Source: Chromatiaceae bacterium (lineage in GTDB: Bacteria > Pseudomonadota > Gammaproteobacteria > Chromatiales > Chromatiaceae). From it: a stretch of 46,590 nucleotides of DNA. Below are positions 28,111 to 37,423 of the stretch, one piece after another. The stretch is taken from contig JALSSC010000051.1 of assembly GCA_026984455.1 (NCBI GenBank), positions 1 to 46,590 on the forward strand, given 5' to 3'. Position 1 is the stretch's first letter; every line of letters starts with the position of its first letter. Under the pieces are notes generated by a model, which was not told where the DNA came from, made no database searches, and saw only the letters and a list, made by a program, of their open reading frames with translations. The position numbers and the translations under genes are program-made.

Positions 28111-28908
28111 ATGAGCCAAGAACATCCCTGTGACGACGGCTTCTCCGTCGGTGAACGCCGCTTCCATTCCCGCCTGCTGGTGGGCACCGGCAAGTACCGG
28201 GACATGGACGAGACCGCCCGCGCCATCGAGGCCAGCGGCGCGGAGATCGTCACCATCGCCGTGCGCCGCACCAACATGGGCCAGGACCCCGCCGAGCCCA
28301 ATATCCTCGATGTCCTGTCCCCGGACCGCTACACCCTCCTGCCCAACACCGCCGGTTGCTACGACGCCGCCACGGCGGTGCGCACCTGCCGCCTGGCGCG
28401 GGAACTCCTCGATGGTCACAATCTGGTGAAGCTCGAGGTGTTGGGCGACGAGCGGACCCTGTTCCCCGACCTGGTGGCCACCCTGGAGGCGGCGGAGACC
28501 CTGGTGAAGGACGGCTTCGAGGTGATGGTCTACACCAACGACGACCCCATCATGGCCAGGCGCCTGGAAGACCTCGGTTGCGTCGCCGTGATGCCCCTGG
28601 CCGCCCCCATCGGCTCGGGCCTGGGCATCCGCAACCGCCTCAACATCCGCACCATCGTCGAGAACGCCGCAGTCCCCATCCTCGTGGACGCGGGCGTGGG
28701 CACCGCTTCGGACGCCGCGGTGGCCATGGAACTGGGCTGCGACGGCGTGCTCATGAACACCGCCATCGCCGCCGCCCGCGATCCCGTGCTCATGGCCTCG
28801 GCCATGCGCAAGGCGATCCAGGCGGGGCGCGAGGCCTACCTCGCCGGACGCATGGCGCCCAAGCGCTACGCCTCCGCGTCGTCGCCGATGGATGGCCTCT
28901 TCTTCTGA
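28111..28908 (+). CDS. thiG: Thiazole synthase ThiG
   Basis: A 265-residue TIM-barrel enzyme that builds thiazole phosphate from 1-deoxyxylulose 5-phosphate, dehydroglycine and ThiS thiocarboxylate. [34 protein letters not shown], the Schiff-base lysine in [27 protein letters not shown] and [20 protein letters not shown] are all present. It forms an operon with thiS and trmB. Other thi genes are elsewhere. Confidence 0.96.
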   Translation: MSQEHPCDDGFSVGERRFHSRLLVGTGKYRDMDETARAIEASGAEIVTIAVRRTNMGQDPAEPNILDVLSPDRYTLLPNTAGCYDAATAVRTCRLARELLDGHNLVKLEVLGDERTLFPDLVATLEAAETLVKDGFEVMVYTNDDPIMARRLEDLGCVAVMPLAAPIGSGLGIRNRLNIRTIVENAAVPILVDAGVGTASDAAVAMELGCDGVLMNTAIAAARDPVLMASAMRKAIQAGREAYLAGRMAPKRYASASSPMDGLFF

Positions 28909-28943
28909 CGCCCCCTCCGGGAAGGAGGCCGAGAGCGGTGACC

Positions 28944-29660
28944 ATGAGGCTGTCCCCCATCCCGGCCATCCCGCAGGGGGAGGAGGCGCAGACGGGGCGG
29001 CGTCCCATCCGCAGCTTCGTGCTGCGCGAAGGACGCCTGACCCCCGGCCAGAGGCGGGCCTTCGGCCGCCTCTGGCCACGCTTCGGGCTGGCCGACCGCG
29101 GCCCCCTGGACCCACCCACCCTGTTCGGCCGCCGCGCCCCCCTGGAACTGGAGATCGGCTTCGGCAACGGCGAGGCCCTGGCGACCCTGGCCCGGGCCCG
29201 CCCCGGGCACGACTTCATCGGCGTGGAGGTCCACCGCCCCGGTATAGGCCGGCTGTTGGCCACCCTGGAACGCGAGGGCCTCGACAACGTCCGGGTACTG
29301 CGCCAGGACGCCCTGGAGGCCCTGCCCCGTCTCCCACCGGCCTCCCTCCAGCGGCTGCACCTCTATTTCCCCGACCCCTGGCCCAAGCAACGCCACCACA
29401 AGCGGCGCATCGTCCAGGCCCCCTTCGTGGACGCCGTCGCCCGGGTACTGGCCCCCGGCGGTGAGCTGCGCCTGGCCACCGACTGGGCCGACTACGCCCA
29501 CTGGATGCGGGCGGTCCTCGATCCGGACCCCAGATTCCGCAACCTCGGTACCCACGGAGGGTTTGCGCCGCGCCCTGCCGAGCGCCCCCTCACCCGCTTC
29601 GAACGCCGTGGCCAGGGCCTGGGCCACGAGGTCTTCGACCTGGCCTATCGCCGGGAGTGA
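28944..29660 (+). CDS. trmB: tRNA (guanine-N7-)-methyltransferase
   Basis: A 238-residue SAM-dependent enzyme that methylates G46 of tRNA. LELEIGFGNGEALATLA is motif I, FIGVEVHRPGIGRLL the acidic ribose-binding segment, and LYFPDPWPKQRHHKRRIV the TrmB hallmark. The C-terminus TRFERRGQGLGHEVFDLAY is also typical. The start is ATG 28944; GTG 28938, with GGAGG at better distance, would add two residues. thiS-thiG-trmB is a common gammaproteobacterial order. Confidence 0.93.
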   Translation: MRLSPIPAIPQGEEAQTGRRPIRSFVLREGRLTPGQRRAFGRLWPRFGLADRGPLDPPTLFGRRAPLELEIGFGNGEALATLARARPGHDFIGVEVHRPGIGRLLATLEREGLDNVRVLRQDALEALPRLPPASLQRLHLYFPDPWPKQRHHKRRIVQAPFVDAVARVLAPGGELRLATDWADYAHWMRAVLDPDPRFRNLGTHGGFAPRPAERPLTRFERRGQGLGHEVFDLAYRRE

Positions 29661-29664
29661 GACC

Positions 29665-30282
29665 ATGGCGACACCGGCGGAGTTACGCTTGGAGGGCCTG
29701 CAGGTGGGCCGCCTGGAACCGGTGGACCTGCGCCTCGGCCCCGGCATCACCACCCTCCACGGGCCCTCTGGCAGTGGCAAGACCCTGTTTCTGCGCGCCC
29801 TCGCCGACCTGGAGCCCCACGCCGGCCGGGCCTGGCTGGATGGCCGGGAACAGGCTGCCCTGCCGGCCCATCTGTGGCGCCGCCGGGTGATGCTGGTGCC
29901 GGCAGAGGCACACTGGTGGGGGGAACGGGTGGGCGATCACTTCGCCCGCCGCGACGACCGCCTGTTAGAGGCCCTGGGCCTGCCCGTGGCGGCTTGGGGA
30001 TGGTCCCCCGCACGCCTCTCCAGCGGTGAACGCCAGCGCCTCGCCCTGGCGCGCGCCCTGGTCCTGGAGCCGCGCGCCCTGCTCCTGGACGAACCCACCG
30101 CCAATCTCGACGCCCACAGCCGCGAACGCCTGGAGGACCTGGTGCAGGACTATCGGACCGCACGAAACGCCATCGTCCTGTGGGTCTCCCACGACCCGGA
30201 GCAGCGGGCCCGCCTGGGCGGCACCCAGCTCGCCCTGCGGCCTTCGGGGCAAGGCTTCGCCCTGCACGTGGAGGCCGCCTGA
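29665..30282 (+). CDS. fetA: ABC transporter ATP-binding protein, FetA-like
   Basis: A 205-residue ATPase with Walker A GPSGSGKT, signature LSSGERQRLALARAL and Walker B ALLLDEPTANLD, followed by the switch His in WVSHDPEQ. It is short, as in the FetA/YbbL group. With the UPF0014 permease immediately downstream it forms a FetAB-type exporter, linked in E. coli to iron export and oxidative-stress tolerance. It starts 4 bases after trmB. Confidence 0.88.
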   Translation: MATPAELRLEGLQVGRLEPVDLRLGPGITTLHGPSGSGKTLFLRALADLEPHAGRAWLDGREQAALPAHLWRRRVMLVPAEAHWWGERVGDHFARRDDRLLEALGLPVAAWGWSPARLSSGERQRLALARALVLEPRALLLDEPTANLDAHSRERLEDLVQDYRTARNAIVLWVSHDPEQRARLGGTQLALRPSGQGFALHVEAA

Positions 30283-31080
30283 ATGGACCTGATCCACCTC
30301 GGCCCCCTGGACCTCGGCCTGGCGGCGGCCTTGGTGCTCATGCTCGCCGCCCTCTCCCTGTACCTGGGCCTGGGCGTGGAGCGGCGCCTGCTCCTGGCCG
30401 CCCTGCGCAGCCTGATCCAGCTCGGCCTGCTCGGCCTGGTGCTCAAGACCCTGTTCGCCCAGACCCATCCCCTGCCCATCTTCGCCCTCACCGGGGTGAT
30501 GCTGGCGGTGGCGGCCTGGGAGGTCCGCGCCCGCCAGCGCCACCGTTTCCGCGGCCCCTGGGGGATCGGCATCGGCGCCCTGTCCATGTTCGTCTCCTCC
30601 TTCAGCGTCACCCTCCTCGCCCTGGTGGTAGTGATCCGGCCCACCCCCTGGTACGCCCCCCAATACCTGATCCCCTTCCTGGGGATGCTCCTGGGCAACA
30701 CCATGTCGGGTATCGCCATCGGCCTGGAATCCCTCACCCGCCAGGCCTGCGACCTGCGCCCGGTTCTGGAGGACCGCCTCGCCCTGGGGCACCCCTGGCA
30801 ACAGGTGATCGCCCCTCTGCGGCGCGAGGCCATGCGCGCCGGACTGATCCCCATCATCAACGCCATGAGCGTGGCCGGGGTCGTGAGTCTGCCGGGGATG
30901 ATGACCGGCCAGATCCTCGCCGGCAGCCCGCCCATGGAGGCCGCCAAGTATCAATTGCTGATCCTTTTCCTGATCGCCGCGGGGACCGGCTTCGGCGCCG
31001 CCGCCGCCCTGTGGGTCGCCTCGCGGCGGCTGTTCGACGGCCGCGAGCGGCTGCGGCTGGACAGGCTGGATGGCGTCTGA
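30283..31080 (+). CDS. fetB: UPF0014 / FetB-type permease
   Basis: A 265-residue inner-membrane protein with about seven helices. AALRSLIQLGLLGLVLKTLF, PFLGMLLGNTMSGIAIGLES, MRAGLIPIINAMSVAGVVSL and PGMMTGQILAGSPPMEAAKY are the UPF0014 signatures. It starts directly after the fetA stop. The substrate (iron in E. coli) is inferred from the family. Confidence 0.9.
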   Translation: MDLIHLGPLDLGLAAALVLMLAALSLYLGLGVERRLLLAALRSLIQLGLLGLVLKTLFAQTHPLPIFALTGVMLAVAAWEVRARQRHRFRGPWGIGIGALSMFVSSFSVTLLALVVVIRPTPWYAPQYLIPFLGMLLGNTMSGIAIGLESLTRQACDLRPVLEDRLALGHPWQQVIAPLRREAMRAGLIPIINAMSVAGVVSLPGMMTGQILAGSPPMEAAKYQLLILFLIAAGTGFGAAAALWVASRRLFDGRERLRLDRLDGV

Positions 31081-31109
31081 AACTGGAGCGGGGCTGGGTC
31101 CGGCAGTCC

Positions 31110-31344
31110 TACCGACATGGATGGCCTCCCGTTCCACGCAGGTGCGTAGCTCTGGCCGCAGCGCCTTGTCCGACACCAGATCCACCGGCCGGCCGAGCAG
31201 GTCCTCCAGGAAGAATTGCGCCTCAAAGTAGCGTCGGGAGCCGGCTGGACCCTCGAAGGAGACCAGGATATCGATGTCGCTGTCCTTATATACCCTAAAG
31301 CCCGCCTCCAAACCGCCGATAGCCCCATCCAGAGACCACCCCAC
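31110..31344 (-). pseudogene. Remnant of a MntA-type nucleotidyltransferase
   Basis: On minus a conserved stretch reads DSDIDILVSFEGPAGSRRYF, FFLEDLLGRPVDLVSDKALR and PELRTCVEREAIHV, the second half of an MNT-domain nucleotidyltransferase. The N-terminal GSxARG catalytic segment is degraded to GGLEAG, and the frame then runs on antisense into fetB without its own stop. It is therefore a decayed fragment lying in the promoter region of the next gene. Confidence 0.65.
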
Positions 31345-31355
31345 CGGGACCTTCC

Positions 31356-32687
31356 ATGATTCAGGACTTCTACGCTCTGCGCAGCGATCCCTTCCGGCTC
31401 AGCCCGGACCACGCCTTCTGCCTGCGCCACCCCAGCTTCGCCAAGGCCGAGGCCTACATGGAATACGCCCTCCATCAGGCCGAGGGCTTCATCATGGTCA
31501 CCGGCCAGCCGGGTACGGGCAAGACCACCCTCATCGACGACCTGTTGGCCCGCCTCCAGGATCAGGGCCTGCTCGCCGCCCGCCTGGTGAGCGCCCAACT
31601 GGAAGCCATGGACCTGTTGCGCATGACCGCCTTCAACTTCGGGATCCCGGTGGACGGAGCGGACAAGGCCGAAGTGCTCATGAACATCCAGGGCTTCCTC
31701 GCCGACCAGGTGGCCCAGGGCCGGCGTCCCCTGCTCATCATCGACGAGGCCCAGGGGCTGTCCCTGGAGGCCATGGAGGAGCTGCGCCTGCTCACCAACC
31801 TGCGGGTGAACGGCCGGCCCATATTGCAGATCTTTCTGGTGGGACAGGAGGAGCTGCGCAACCTGGTGCTGGACCCGCGCATGGAACAACTGCACCAGCG
31901 CCTGATCGCCACCTGCCATCTGGAGCCCCTGGACGCCCGCGGCACCGCCCAGTATGTGCTCCATCGCCTGCGCAGCGCGGGCTGGAAGGGTGATCCCCGC
32001 CTGGAGGCCGCGGTATTCCCGCCCATCCACCGCTTCAGCCGTGGGGTCCCGCGGCGCATCAACCTGTTCTGCAGCCGCCTGTTGCTCCACGGCGCCCTCG
32101 AGGCACGCCATCATTTGACGGAGGCGGATGCCCTGGCGGTCCTGGCGGAGCTGAAGAGCGAACACCTGTCGCCCACCAGCACCCCTTCACCCCTGCTCGG
32201 CGAGGCCGCGATCCCCGATCTGAACGGGGTCCTGCAGGAGAGTCCGGATCAACGGCTCGGCCGCAAGCTCATGGACCAGGCACCGCGGACGGCCGCCACG
32301 CCGCCGGCGGAGGACCCGCAGCCCACCCCGGCGCCGCAACCGCCGGCGACGCCCCCAGGGCCCGCCCCGGCCACGGCATCGCCCACACCGCCGCCGACCA
32401 CACCGGCCAAAGGGCGCCTCTGGGGCCTCGCGGCCAGTCTGGCCCTGGCCTTCGGCATCTTCCTGACCGGCCTGCTCACCCTGCCTTGCGCGGTCCCGGA
32501 CAGCGGCATCGCCGCCACCCTCTGGCGCCTCGCCGGGGTGGGCGAGGCACGCCATCTGGTGCATCGCTGGAGTGGGGGGCGTCTGCCCCTGTTCTCCCTC
32601 GGTCCAGTCCTCTCTCCGCGGCGCACGGCGCGCCTGGAAGGCCCCGTCCAACCCGGGACCGACTACCCGCTCCGGTTGCGCAGATAG
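31356..32687 (+). CDS. ExeA/GspA-like ATPase of the XrtA/PEP-CTERM-associated type
   Basis: A 443-residue protein. The AAA ATPase (1 to about 270) starts with FYALRSDPFRLSPDHAF and has Walker A GQPGTGKTT, Walker B LLIIDEAQ, LLTNLRVNGRPILQIFLVGQ and HRFSRGVPRRINLFCSRLLL, the pattern of ATPases accompanying exosortase A loci. A Pro-rich linker, one membrane span (about 353-377) and a 65-residue periplasmic tail follow. The domain plan parallels the DamX-like protein at 2770. It probably serves polysaccharide or PEP-CTERM export, but no xrt gene is nearby. Its 3' end overlaps the convergent reductase gene by 25 bases. Confidence 0.75.
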   Translation: MIQDFYALRSDPFRLSPDHAFCLRHPSFAKAEAYMEYALHQAEGFIMVTGQPGTGKTTLIDDLLARLQDQGLLAARLVSAQLEAMDLLRMTAFNFGIPVDGADKAEVLMNIQGFLADQVAQGRRPLLIIDEAQGLSLEAMEELRLLTNLRVNGRPILQIFLVGQEELRNLVLDPRMEQLHQRLIATCHLEPLDARGTAQYVLHRLRSAGWKGDPRLEAAVFPPIHRFSRGVPRRINLFCSRLLLHGALEARHHLTEADALAVLAELKSEHLSPTSTPSPLLGEAAIPDLNGVLQESPDQRLGRKLMDQAPRTAATPPAEDPQPTPAPQPPATPPGPAPATASPTPPPTTPAKGRLWGLAASLALAFGIFLTGLLTLPCAVPDSGIAATLWRLAGVGEARHLVHRWSGGRLPLFSLGPVLSPRRTARLEGPVQPGTDYPLRLRR

Positions 32688-34312
32688 CGCTCGGCCGTGA
32701 GGGCGGCCTTGGCCCCCGCGGCGGCGGCGATCACGATCTGCTTGTCGGGCTCGTCGGTGACATCACCCGCGGCGAACAATCCCGGCACCGCGGTGGCCTG
32801 GTCACGGCCCACGGGGATCTGCCCCTGGGGGTCCAATGCCAGCAGATCCGCCACCGGGGCACTGTTGGGCACCAGGCCGATCTCCAGAAAGACGCCCTCC
32901 ACCGCCAGATCCCGGCGCTCGCTGCCGTCCGCCGATTCCAGGCGCACTCCGGTGAGACGGTCCTCACCCAGGAAGGCGCGGACATGGCTGGCCGGATGCA
33001 GGTGCACCTGGGGCGAGGCCGTGACCTGCTCATACAGGACCGGGTCGGCCTGGAAGTCGGGCAGGATATTGACGATGTGGATCTCACGCGCATAGGGCAG
33101 CAGATCGCGCGCGGCGGTGAAGGCCGAATTGCCGCCGCCGATCACCGCCACCCGCTTGCCGGCGTACAGGGGGGCATCGCAGGTGGCGCAGAAGGCGATC
33201 CCCTGGCCCAGGAGGCGCGCCTCCCCCTCCACCCCGAGGGTGCGGTAGCGCTTGCCCGCGGCCCAGATCAGGGCACGCGCCCGATAGCCGGTGCCGTCGC
33301 CGGTCTCCACCCGAAAGGGGCCTTCCGCTTCGCGGACCACCCGCACCACCTCGGTACCCAGGCGTTCGGCCACGGGAAAACGCTCGGCGTGACGCCGGAA
33401 CAGACCCGCCAGGTCCTGGCCTCCGATCTCCGGGATCCCCGGCCAGTTCTCGATGCTCTCGGTGTTCACCATCTGCCCCCCCACGGTCTTGCCGATCACC
33501 GCCAGGTCCAGGGCCTTGCGCGCCCCATAGAGGGCCGCGGTCATGGCCGCCGGCCCCGCCCCGACGATCAGCAGGTCGTACAGGTGATCGGGGTCCAGGC
33601 GCCGCGCCCGGCGTTCGCCCGCCAGGGTGCGCATCTGGGCGTCGATGCGCTCCCATGCCTCAGGGTTCGACCGCTTGAGGATCTCCAGGACGGCACTGGC
33701 CGGATCCAGGGCGCCCTCGAAGGCCGGGCGGCCGTCGACCACCGTGCGCGGCACCCCGCTCACCCGGTAACGTTGCACCAGTTCGGGGAACTCGGCCGAG
33801 TCCACCATGTCGGCCCGCACCCGGGGGTTGCTGAAGGCGATGCGATGGGCCAGGCGCACCATCCTGGGACAATAGGGGCAGGCCAGGGTGACCATCACCT
33901 CCAGATGCAAGGGCCGGTCGATCAGGGCCACCAGGGCCTCCAGCTCGGGGCCCAGCCCCGAGTCTCCCGCCGCCACCATCTCCATGGCCTCCACCAGGGA
34001 GTCGAATTCGTAACCGCTGGTGAGACCGTAGAAACGGATCCCGTAGTCCTTGCCCCCGGCATCCTGGACCAGGGTGGCCGGGACCTTGTCCACCCCCAGC
34101 TCCCGCACCCGGGGGGCGTCGGCCACCAGGTCCAGGGTCTCCAGGGTCACCTTGGCGGTCGTGTCCGCCACCGCGCGCAGCAGATCCAACTGCTCCCGGC
34201 AGCCGGTGCAGGCGGGGGACTGGCCCACGTAGACCAGACGCACGGGGGCTTGCAGACCGGCCAGGCGGGTCTTCAGGCGATCGAGGGTCTCGGCATCCAG
34301 GGGATGGGACAT
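32663..34312 (-). CDS. AhpF-like reductase: PDO-type double-thioredoxin domain fused to thioredoxin reductase
   Basis: A 549-residue flavoprotein. Residues 1-225 are two thioredoxin folds with CTGC (35-38) and CPYC (145-148). The rest is a thioredoxin reductase with FAD motif LLIVGAGPAAMTAALYGARK, the redox pair CATC (375-378), NAD(P)-binding VAVIGGGNSAFTAA and GLFAAGDVTDEPDKQIVIAA. Enterobacterial AhpF keeps only the second N-terminal CxxC; having both resembles archaeal/bacterial PDO fusions. It likely passes NAD(P)H electrons to a peroxiredoxin or disulfide target; no ahpC is adjacent. GGAAGGAG precedes ATG 34312; the longer open frame upstream is antisense to TgpA. Confidence 0.85.
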   Translation of the reverse strand: MSHPLDAETLDRLKTRLAGLQAPVRLVYVGQSPACTGCREQLDLLRAVADTTAKVTLETLDLVADAPRVRELGVDKVPATLVQDAGGKDYGIRFYGLTSGYEFDSLVEAMEMVAAGDSGLGPELEALVALIDRPLHLEVMVTLACPYCPRMVRLAHRIAFSNPRVRADMVDSAEFPELVQRYRVSGVPRTVVDGRPAFEGALDPASAVLEILKRSNPEAWERIDAQMRTLAGERRARRLDPDHLYDLLIVGAGPAAMTAALYGARKALDLAVIGKTVGGQMVNTESIENWPGIPEIGGQDLAGLFRRHAERFPVAERLGTEVVRVVREAEGPFRVETGDGTGYRARALIWAAGKRYRTLGVEGEARLLGQGIAFCATCDAPLYAGKRVAVIGGGNSAFTAARDLLPYAREIHIVNILPDFQADPVLYEQVTASPQVHLHPASHVRAFLGEDRLTGVRLESADGSERRDLAVEGVFLEIGLVPNSAPVADLLALDPQGQIPVGRDQATAVPGLFAAGDVTDEPDKQIVIAAAAGAKAALTAERYLRNRSG

Positions 34313-34371
34313 GGGGGCGCTCCTTCCAAAGTCGGGCCTGGACGGGAGAATGGGGGAGGCCGGCGCAGGCT

Positions 34372-36315
34372 TCAAGGGGAGCGGCGGCGCAGCCGTTTCA
34401 AGGCCTCGCGCAAGCCCTCCAGGTCCCCGCCGGGACCGTACCTGATCTCCACATAGCGCCGGGAGAAGGCCTCGATGGCCTGGGCGCGACCCGGCAGACG
34501 GCGGGCCGCCCGGCGGGCGAAGTCGCGCGGCCCCTCCGCCGGCGCCTTGCGCACCCCGGCCCGGGCGAGACGGGCCAGGAAGCGCCGGTAGAGGCGCTCC
34601 TCCGGGGGCAGCGGCCGCCGCCCGGCGCGCACCAGCCACCAGGCCACCCCCCCCAACAGGGGCAGCCCCGCCAGGGTCAACAGCAGGGGCAGGTGCCACA
34701 GGTCGACGAAGCCCAGGCCCAGGCGGCGCAGGAAAAGCCGCTGACGGGTGCTGTCGTAGCCCAGCACCCAGGTGTTCCACTGATTGCGCAGGGCGTCCAG
34801 GGCCAGCGCCAGACGATGCCCGAGGCGGCCCAGCGCCCCCCCGCCATCCACCGCGAACAGGACCTCGCCGCCACCCGGGGCCGGCCGCGGCGGGCGTTCG
34901 ACGCGCTCCGGGGCGACGCTGGCGGTGGGGTCCACCCGCACCCAGCCCCGGTCGTTCAGCCACACCTCGACCCAGGCGTGGGCGTCGGACTGGCGCACGA
35001 TCAGGTAGTCCCCCAGGGGATTGAGTTCACCGCCCAGATAGCCCGTGACCACCCGGGTGGGCACCCCGGCCAGGCGCATCACCAGGGCGAAGGCGGTGGC
35101 GAAGTGCTCGCAGAAGCCCCTCCGGGTCTCGAACAGGAAGGCGTCCAGCGGATCCCCGCCCAGGGGGGGCGGGGCCAGGGTGTAGACGAAGGGCCGGGCG
35201 CGGAACCAGGCCAGGAGGCGGGCCACGGCGGCGCCGGGGTCCCGGCCGTCGCCCCGCACCCGCGCGGCCAGGGCGCGTACCCGGGGGCTCACCCCGGCGG
35301 GTGTCAAGAGGGCCAGGCGCCGCTGCCCGTCGGTGATGGCGGTGGCCCGGTAACGGGGATAACTGCGCACCGCATAACTCAGGCGTTCCAGGACCGGACG
35401 GGGCCGGCGCAGCTGATAGTCCAGGGTCAGACGCAGCCCTGCCGGGGCCTGGCGCGGCAGGTCCAGCACCGGCAGCCAGGTCCGGCGGTGGGGCTCCAGG
35501 AACACCCGGTAGTCCAGGGGCGGCCCCTCGGGGAGCAGGCCGCCGCCGGCCGGCATGGGCGCCGGCTCGGGCCCGGCCGACCAGCGGCGGCCGTCGGTGT
35601 CGGCCATCACCAGGACCCGCCAGTAGCGCTCGGCGGGGGGTGGCGGCTGCCCCTCGAAGCGCACCCGGAAGGCGATCTCTTCGGACAGGGCCAGGCGGCC
35701 GATACCACCCGGCTCCATCTCCGCCGACAGGCCGCTCACGGCCGCTCTCATGCCCATGCCGAGCTGCCACAGGGGGGCCGACAGACGGGGGAAGAGGAGA
35801 AAGGCGACCAGGGTCAGGGGCAGGGCCTGGAAGGCGAGGCGCAGAGTCAGGCCGAGATGGCTCCACGCCCCCGCCGCCGGGTCGTGCAGCCTCACCAGGA
35901 GGGTGAGCAGGGCCAGGGCGCAGAGGAGCAGCCAGGCCACCGCCCAGGGCGCCGGCTCCGCCATGAGCTGGGCCACCACGAAGAAGAGACCCATGAACAG
36001 GGCCACGTAGAGGTCGCGGGGGGTCCGGGTCTCGAACAACTTGAGGGGCAGCATGGCGGCCAGGAGCTGGATGCCGAGGCCATAGTCCAACATGCGCCCC
36101 CGCGCACCCAGGGCCAGGACGGCCAGCCCCAGGGTGAGGGCCCAAAGGAGGGGCCGGGGCAGCCGCAAGCGGCCCAGGAAGACACTCGGATACCAGAGGC
36201 CGTAGAGGGCCGCCACGGCCACAAGCACCGGCCAGGGCAAGGCCGGCGCCAGGGGCAGACCGGTGGCCGCGAAGGTCGCCCAGAGCTGACGCAGGAGATG
36301 GCGTTCCAGGGTCAT
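34372..36315 (-). CDS. TgpA-type membrane transglutaminase-like protein (DUF3488/DUF4129)
   Basis: A 647-residue inner-membrane protein. Five or six N-terminal helices (DUF3488) are followed by a periplasmic transglutaminase-core domain with the Cys-His-Asp triad C402 (RRGFCEHFA), H446 (SDAHAWVEVW) and D462 (RVDPTAS). One further helix and a cytosolic DUF4129-type tail end the protein. In Pseudomonas aeruginosa TgpA is essential. The start overlaps the DUF58 stop (ATGA). The common third partner, a MoxR ATPase, is missing. Confidence 0.9.
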   Translation of the reverse strand: MTLERHLLRQLWATFAATGLPLAPALPWPVLVAVAALYGLWYPSVFLGRLRLPRPLLWALTLGLAVLALGARGRMLDYGLGIQLLAAMLPLKLFETRTPRDLYVALFMGLFFVVAQLMAEPAPWAVAWLLLCALALLTLLVRLHDPAAGAWSHLGLTLRLAFQALPLTLVAFLLFPRLSAPLWQLGMGMRAAVSGLSAEMEPGGIGRLALSEEIAFRVRFEGQPPPPAERYWRVLVMADTDGRRWSAGPEPAPMPAGGGLLPEGPPLDYRVFLEPHRRTWLPVLDLPRQAPAGLRLTLDYQLRRPRPVLERLSYAVRSYPRYRATAITDGQRRLALLTPAGVSPRVRALAARVRGDGRDPGAAVARLLAWFRARPFVYTLAPPPLGGDPLDAFLFETRRGFCEHFATAFALVMRLAGVPTRVVTGYLGGELNPLGDYLIVRQSDAHAWVEVWLNDRGWVRVDPTASVAPERVERPPRPAPGGGEVLFAVDGGGALGRLGHRLALALDALRNQWNTWVLGYDSTRQRLFLRRLGLGFVDLWHLPLLLTLAGLPLLGGVAWWLVRAGRRPLPPEERLYRRFLARLARAGVRKAPAEGPRDFARRAARRLPGRAQAIEAFSRRYVEIRYGPGGDLEGLREALKRLRRRSP

Positions 36316-37316
36316 GCCCGCGGCCCCCCGTACAGGGCCAGGGCCTCCAGACAACGGTGGCGGTGGGCCTCGCCGGTCGCCGGGGGGATACGCCGCCCGG
36401 GCAGGACGAGCCCCGGGTGCAGGCCCTCGCGGGCGGCCTCCAGGAGCGCCCGGCACATGGCCGACAGGCGCGCCTCGGGGTCGCCATGCTGGTTCTCCCA
36501 GGCGATCCAGACCTCTTCCTCGCGGTCACCGCCGAACTCGCGCACCACCAGGCCCCGTTCCCGGGCCAGGGCCTTCCAGTCCAGGCGGCTCGGCGGGTCG
36601 CCCGGGCGGTAGGGGCGCAGGCCCACGAAGTCGTCGGTCCCACGGCCCTTGTCCCCCGCCCGGGCACGCCGATAGCCCGGTTCCAGATGCCGCCGCCCCC
36701 TCTCCGCGGGACGCGGATAGACCAGGGTCCGCGCCGGCAGTTCCACCCGGCTCCAGGCCCGCACCAGGCCCAGGGGATAGCGGCTCGCCACCTCCAGGCG
36801 CGGCAGCGTCAGGCGCCCGCGACGGGGCGCGGGGACCCGGATCCCGGCCTCCGCCCCGCCGCCCGCAGGCAAGGTCAACGACAACGCCCCGGCGCCCTCT
36901 TCCAGGCGCAGCTCCAGCCCCGGGCGCCGCCAGCCCCGGGTCTCCCGCAGGGACACCGGAAAGACCGCCTCGTCCCCGGCGAACACCGGCGGCGCCGCCT
37001 GCGCCTCCAGCTCCAGGCCCAGGAGGTTGCGCCAGGTGTGCAGCATCCCCACCACCGCCACCGAGGCGAGCAGGAAGGCCAGGAGCAGGGCCAGGTTGGC
37101 GGCGTAGTTGAGGCCGCCGAGGACCATCAGCAGGACCACGCCGGCGAACACCAGGCCGTAGCGGGTGGGCAGGATGTAGATCTGGCGGGGGCCGATGCGC
37201 GCCCGGCCATCCGCCCCGGGGCGGGCCTTGCGCAGCCATTTCCGCCAGTTCAGCGACATCGGTGAGGCGTTTTGCAGTCGTTGTGCCTGTTCTGAGATGT
37301 CAGCCTTGATCGTCAT
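36312..37316 (-). CDS. DUF58-domain protein
   Basis: A 334-residue protein with two membrane helices near the N-terminus (YGLVFAGVVLLMVLGGLNYA and the following NLALLLAFLLASVAVVGML) and a DUF58 domain containing DFVGLRPYRPGDPPSRLDWK and ALARERGLVVREF. DUF58 proteins accompany MoxR ATPases and transglutaminases and have a VWA-like fold. The start is uncertain: ATG 37316 has GGGGA upstream, ATG 37259 (MSLNWRKW) lacks a ribosome site, and ATG 37331 is possible. Confidence 0.85.
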   Translation of the reverse strand: MTIKADISEQAQRLQNASPMSLNWRKWLRKARPGADGRARIGPRQIYILPTRYGLVFAGVVLLMVLGGLNYAANLALLLAFLLASVAVVGMLHTWRNLLGLELEAQAAPPVFAGDEAVFPVSLRETRGWRRPGLELRLEEGAGALSLTLPAGGGAEAGIRVPAPRRGRLTLPRLEVASRYPLGLVRAWSRVELPARTLVYPRPAERGRRHLEPGYRRARAGDKGRGTDDFVGLRPYRPGDPPSRLDWKALARERGLVVREFGGDREEEVWIAWENQHGDPEARLSAMCRALLEAAREGLHPGLVLPGRRIPPATGEAHRHRCLEALALYGGPRA

Positions 37317-37423
37317 CGTTCGGGTCCCCATGGACAGGGGCCCGCACATTCAGCGCCGCCGATCCTAGCATGCCCGCAGAAACAGGCGCGCCCCGCAGCA
37401 AGGCAGAGCCGTGGCCCCAGGAG

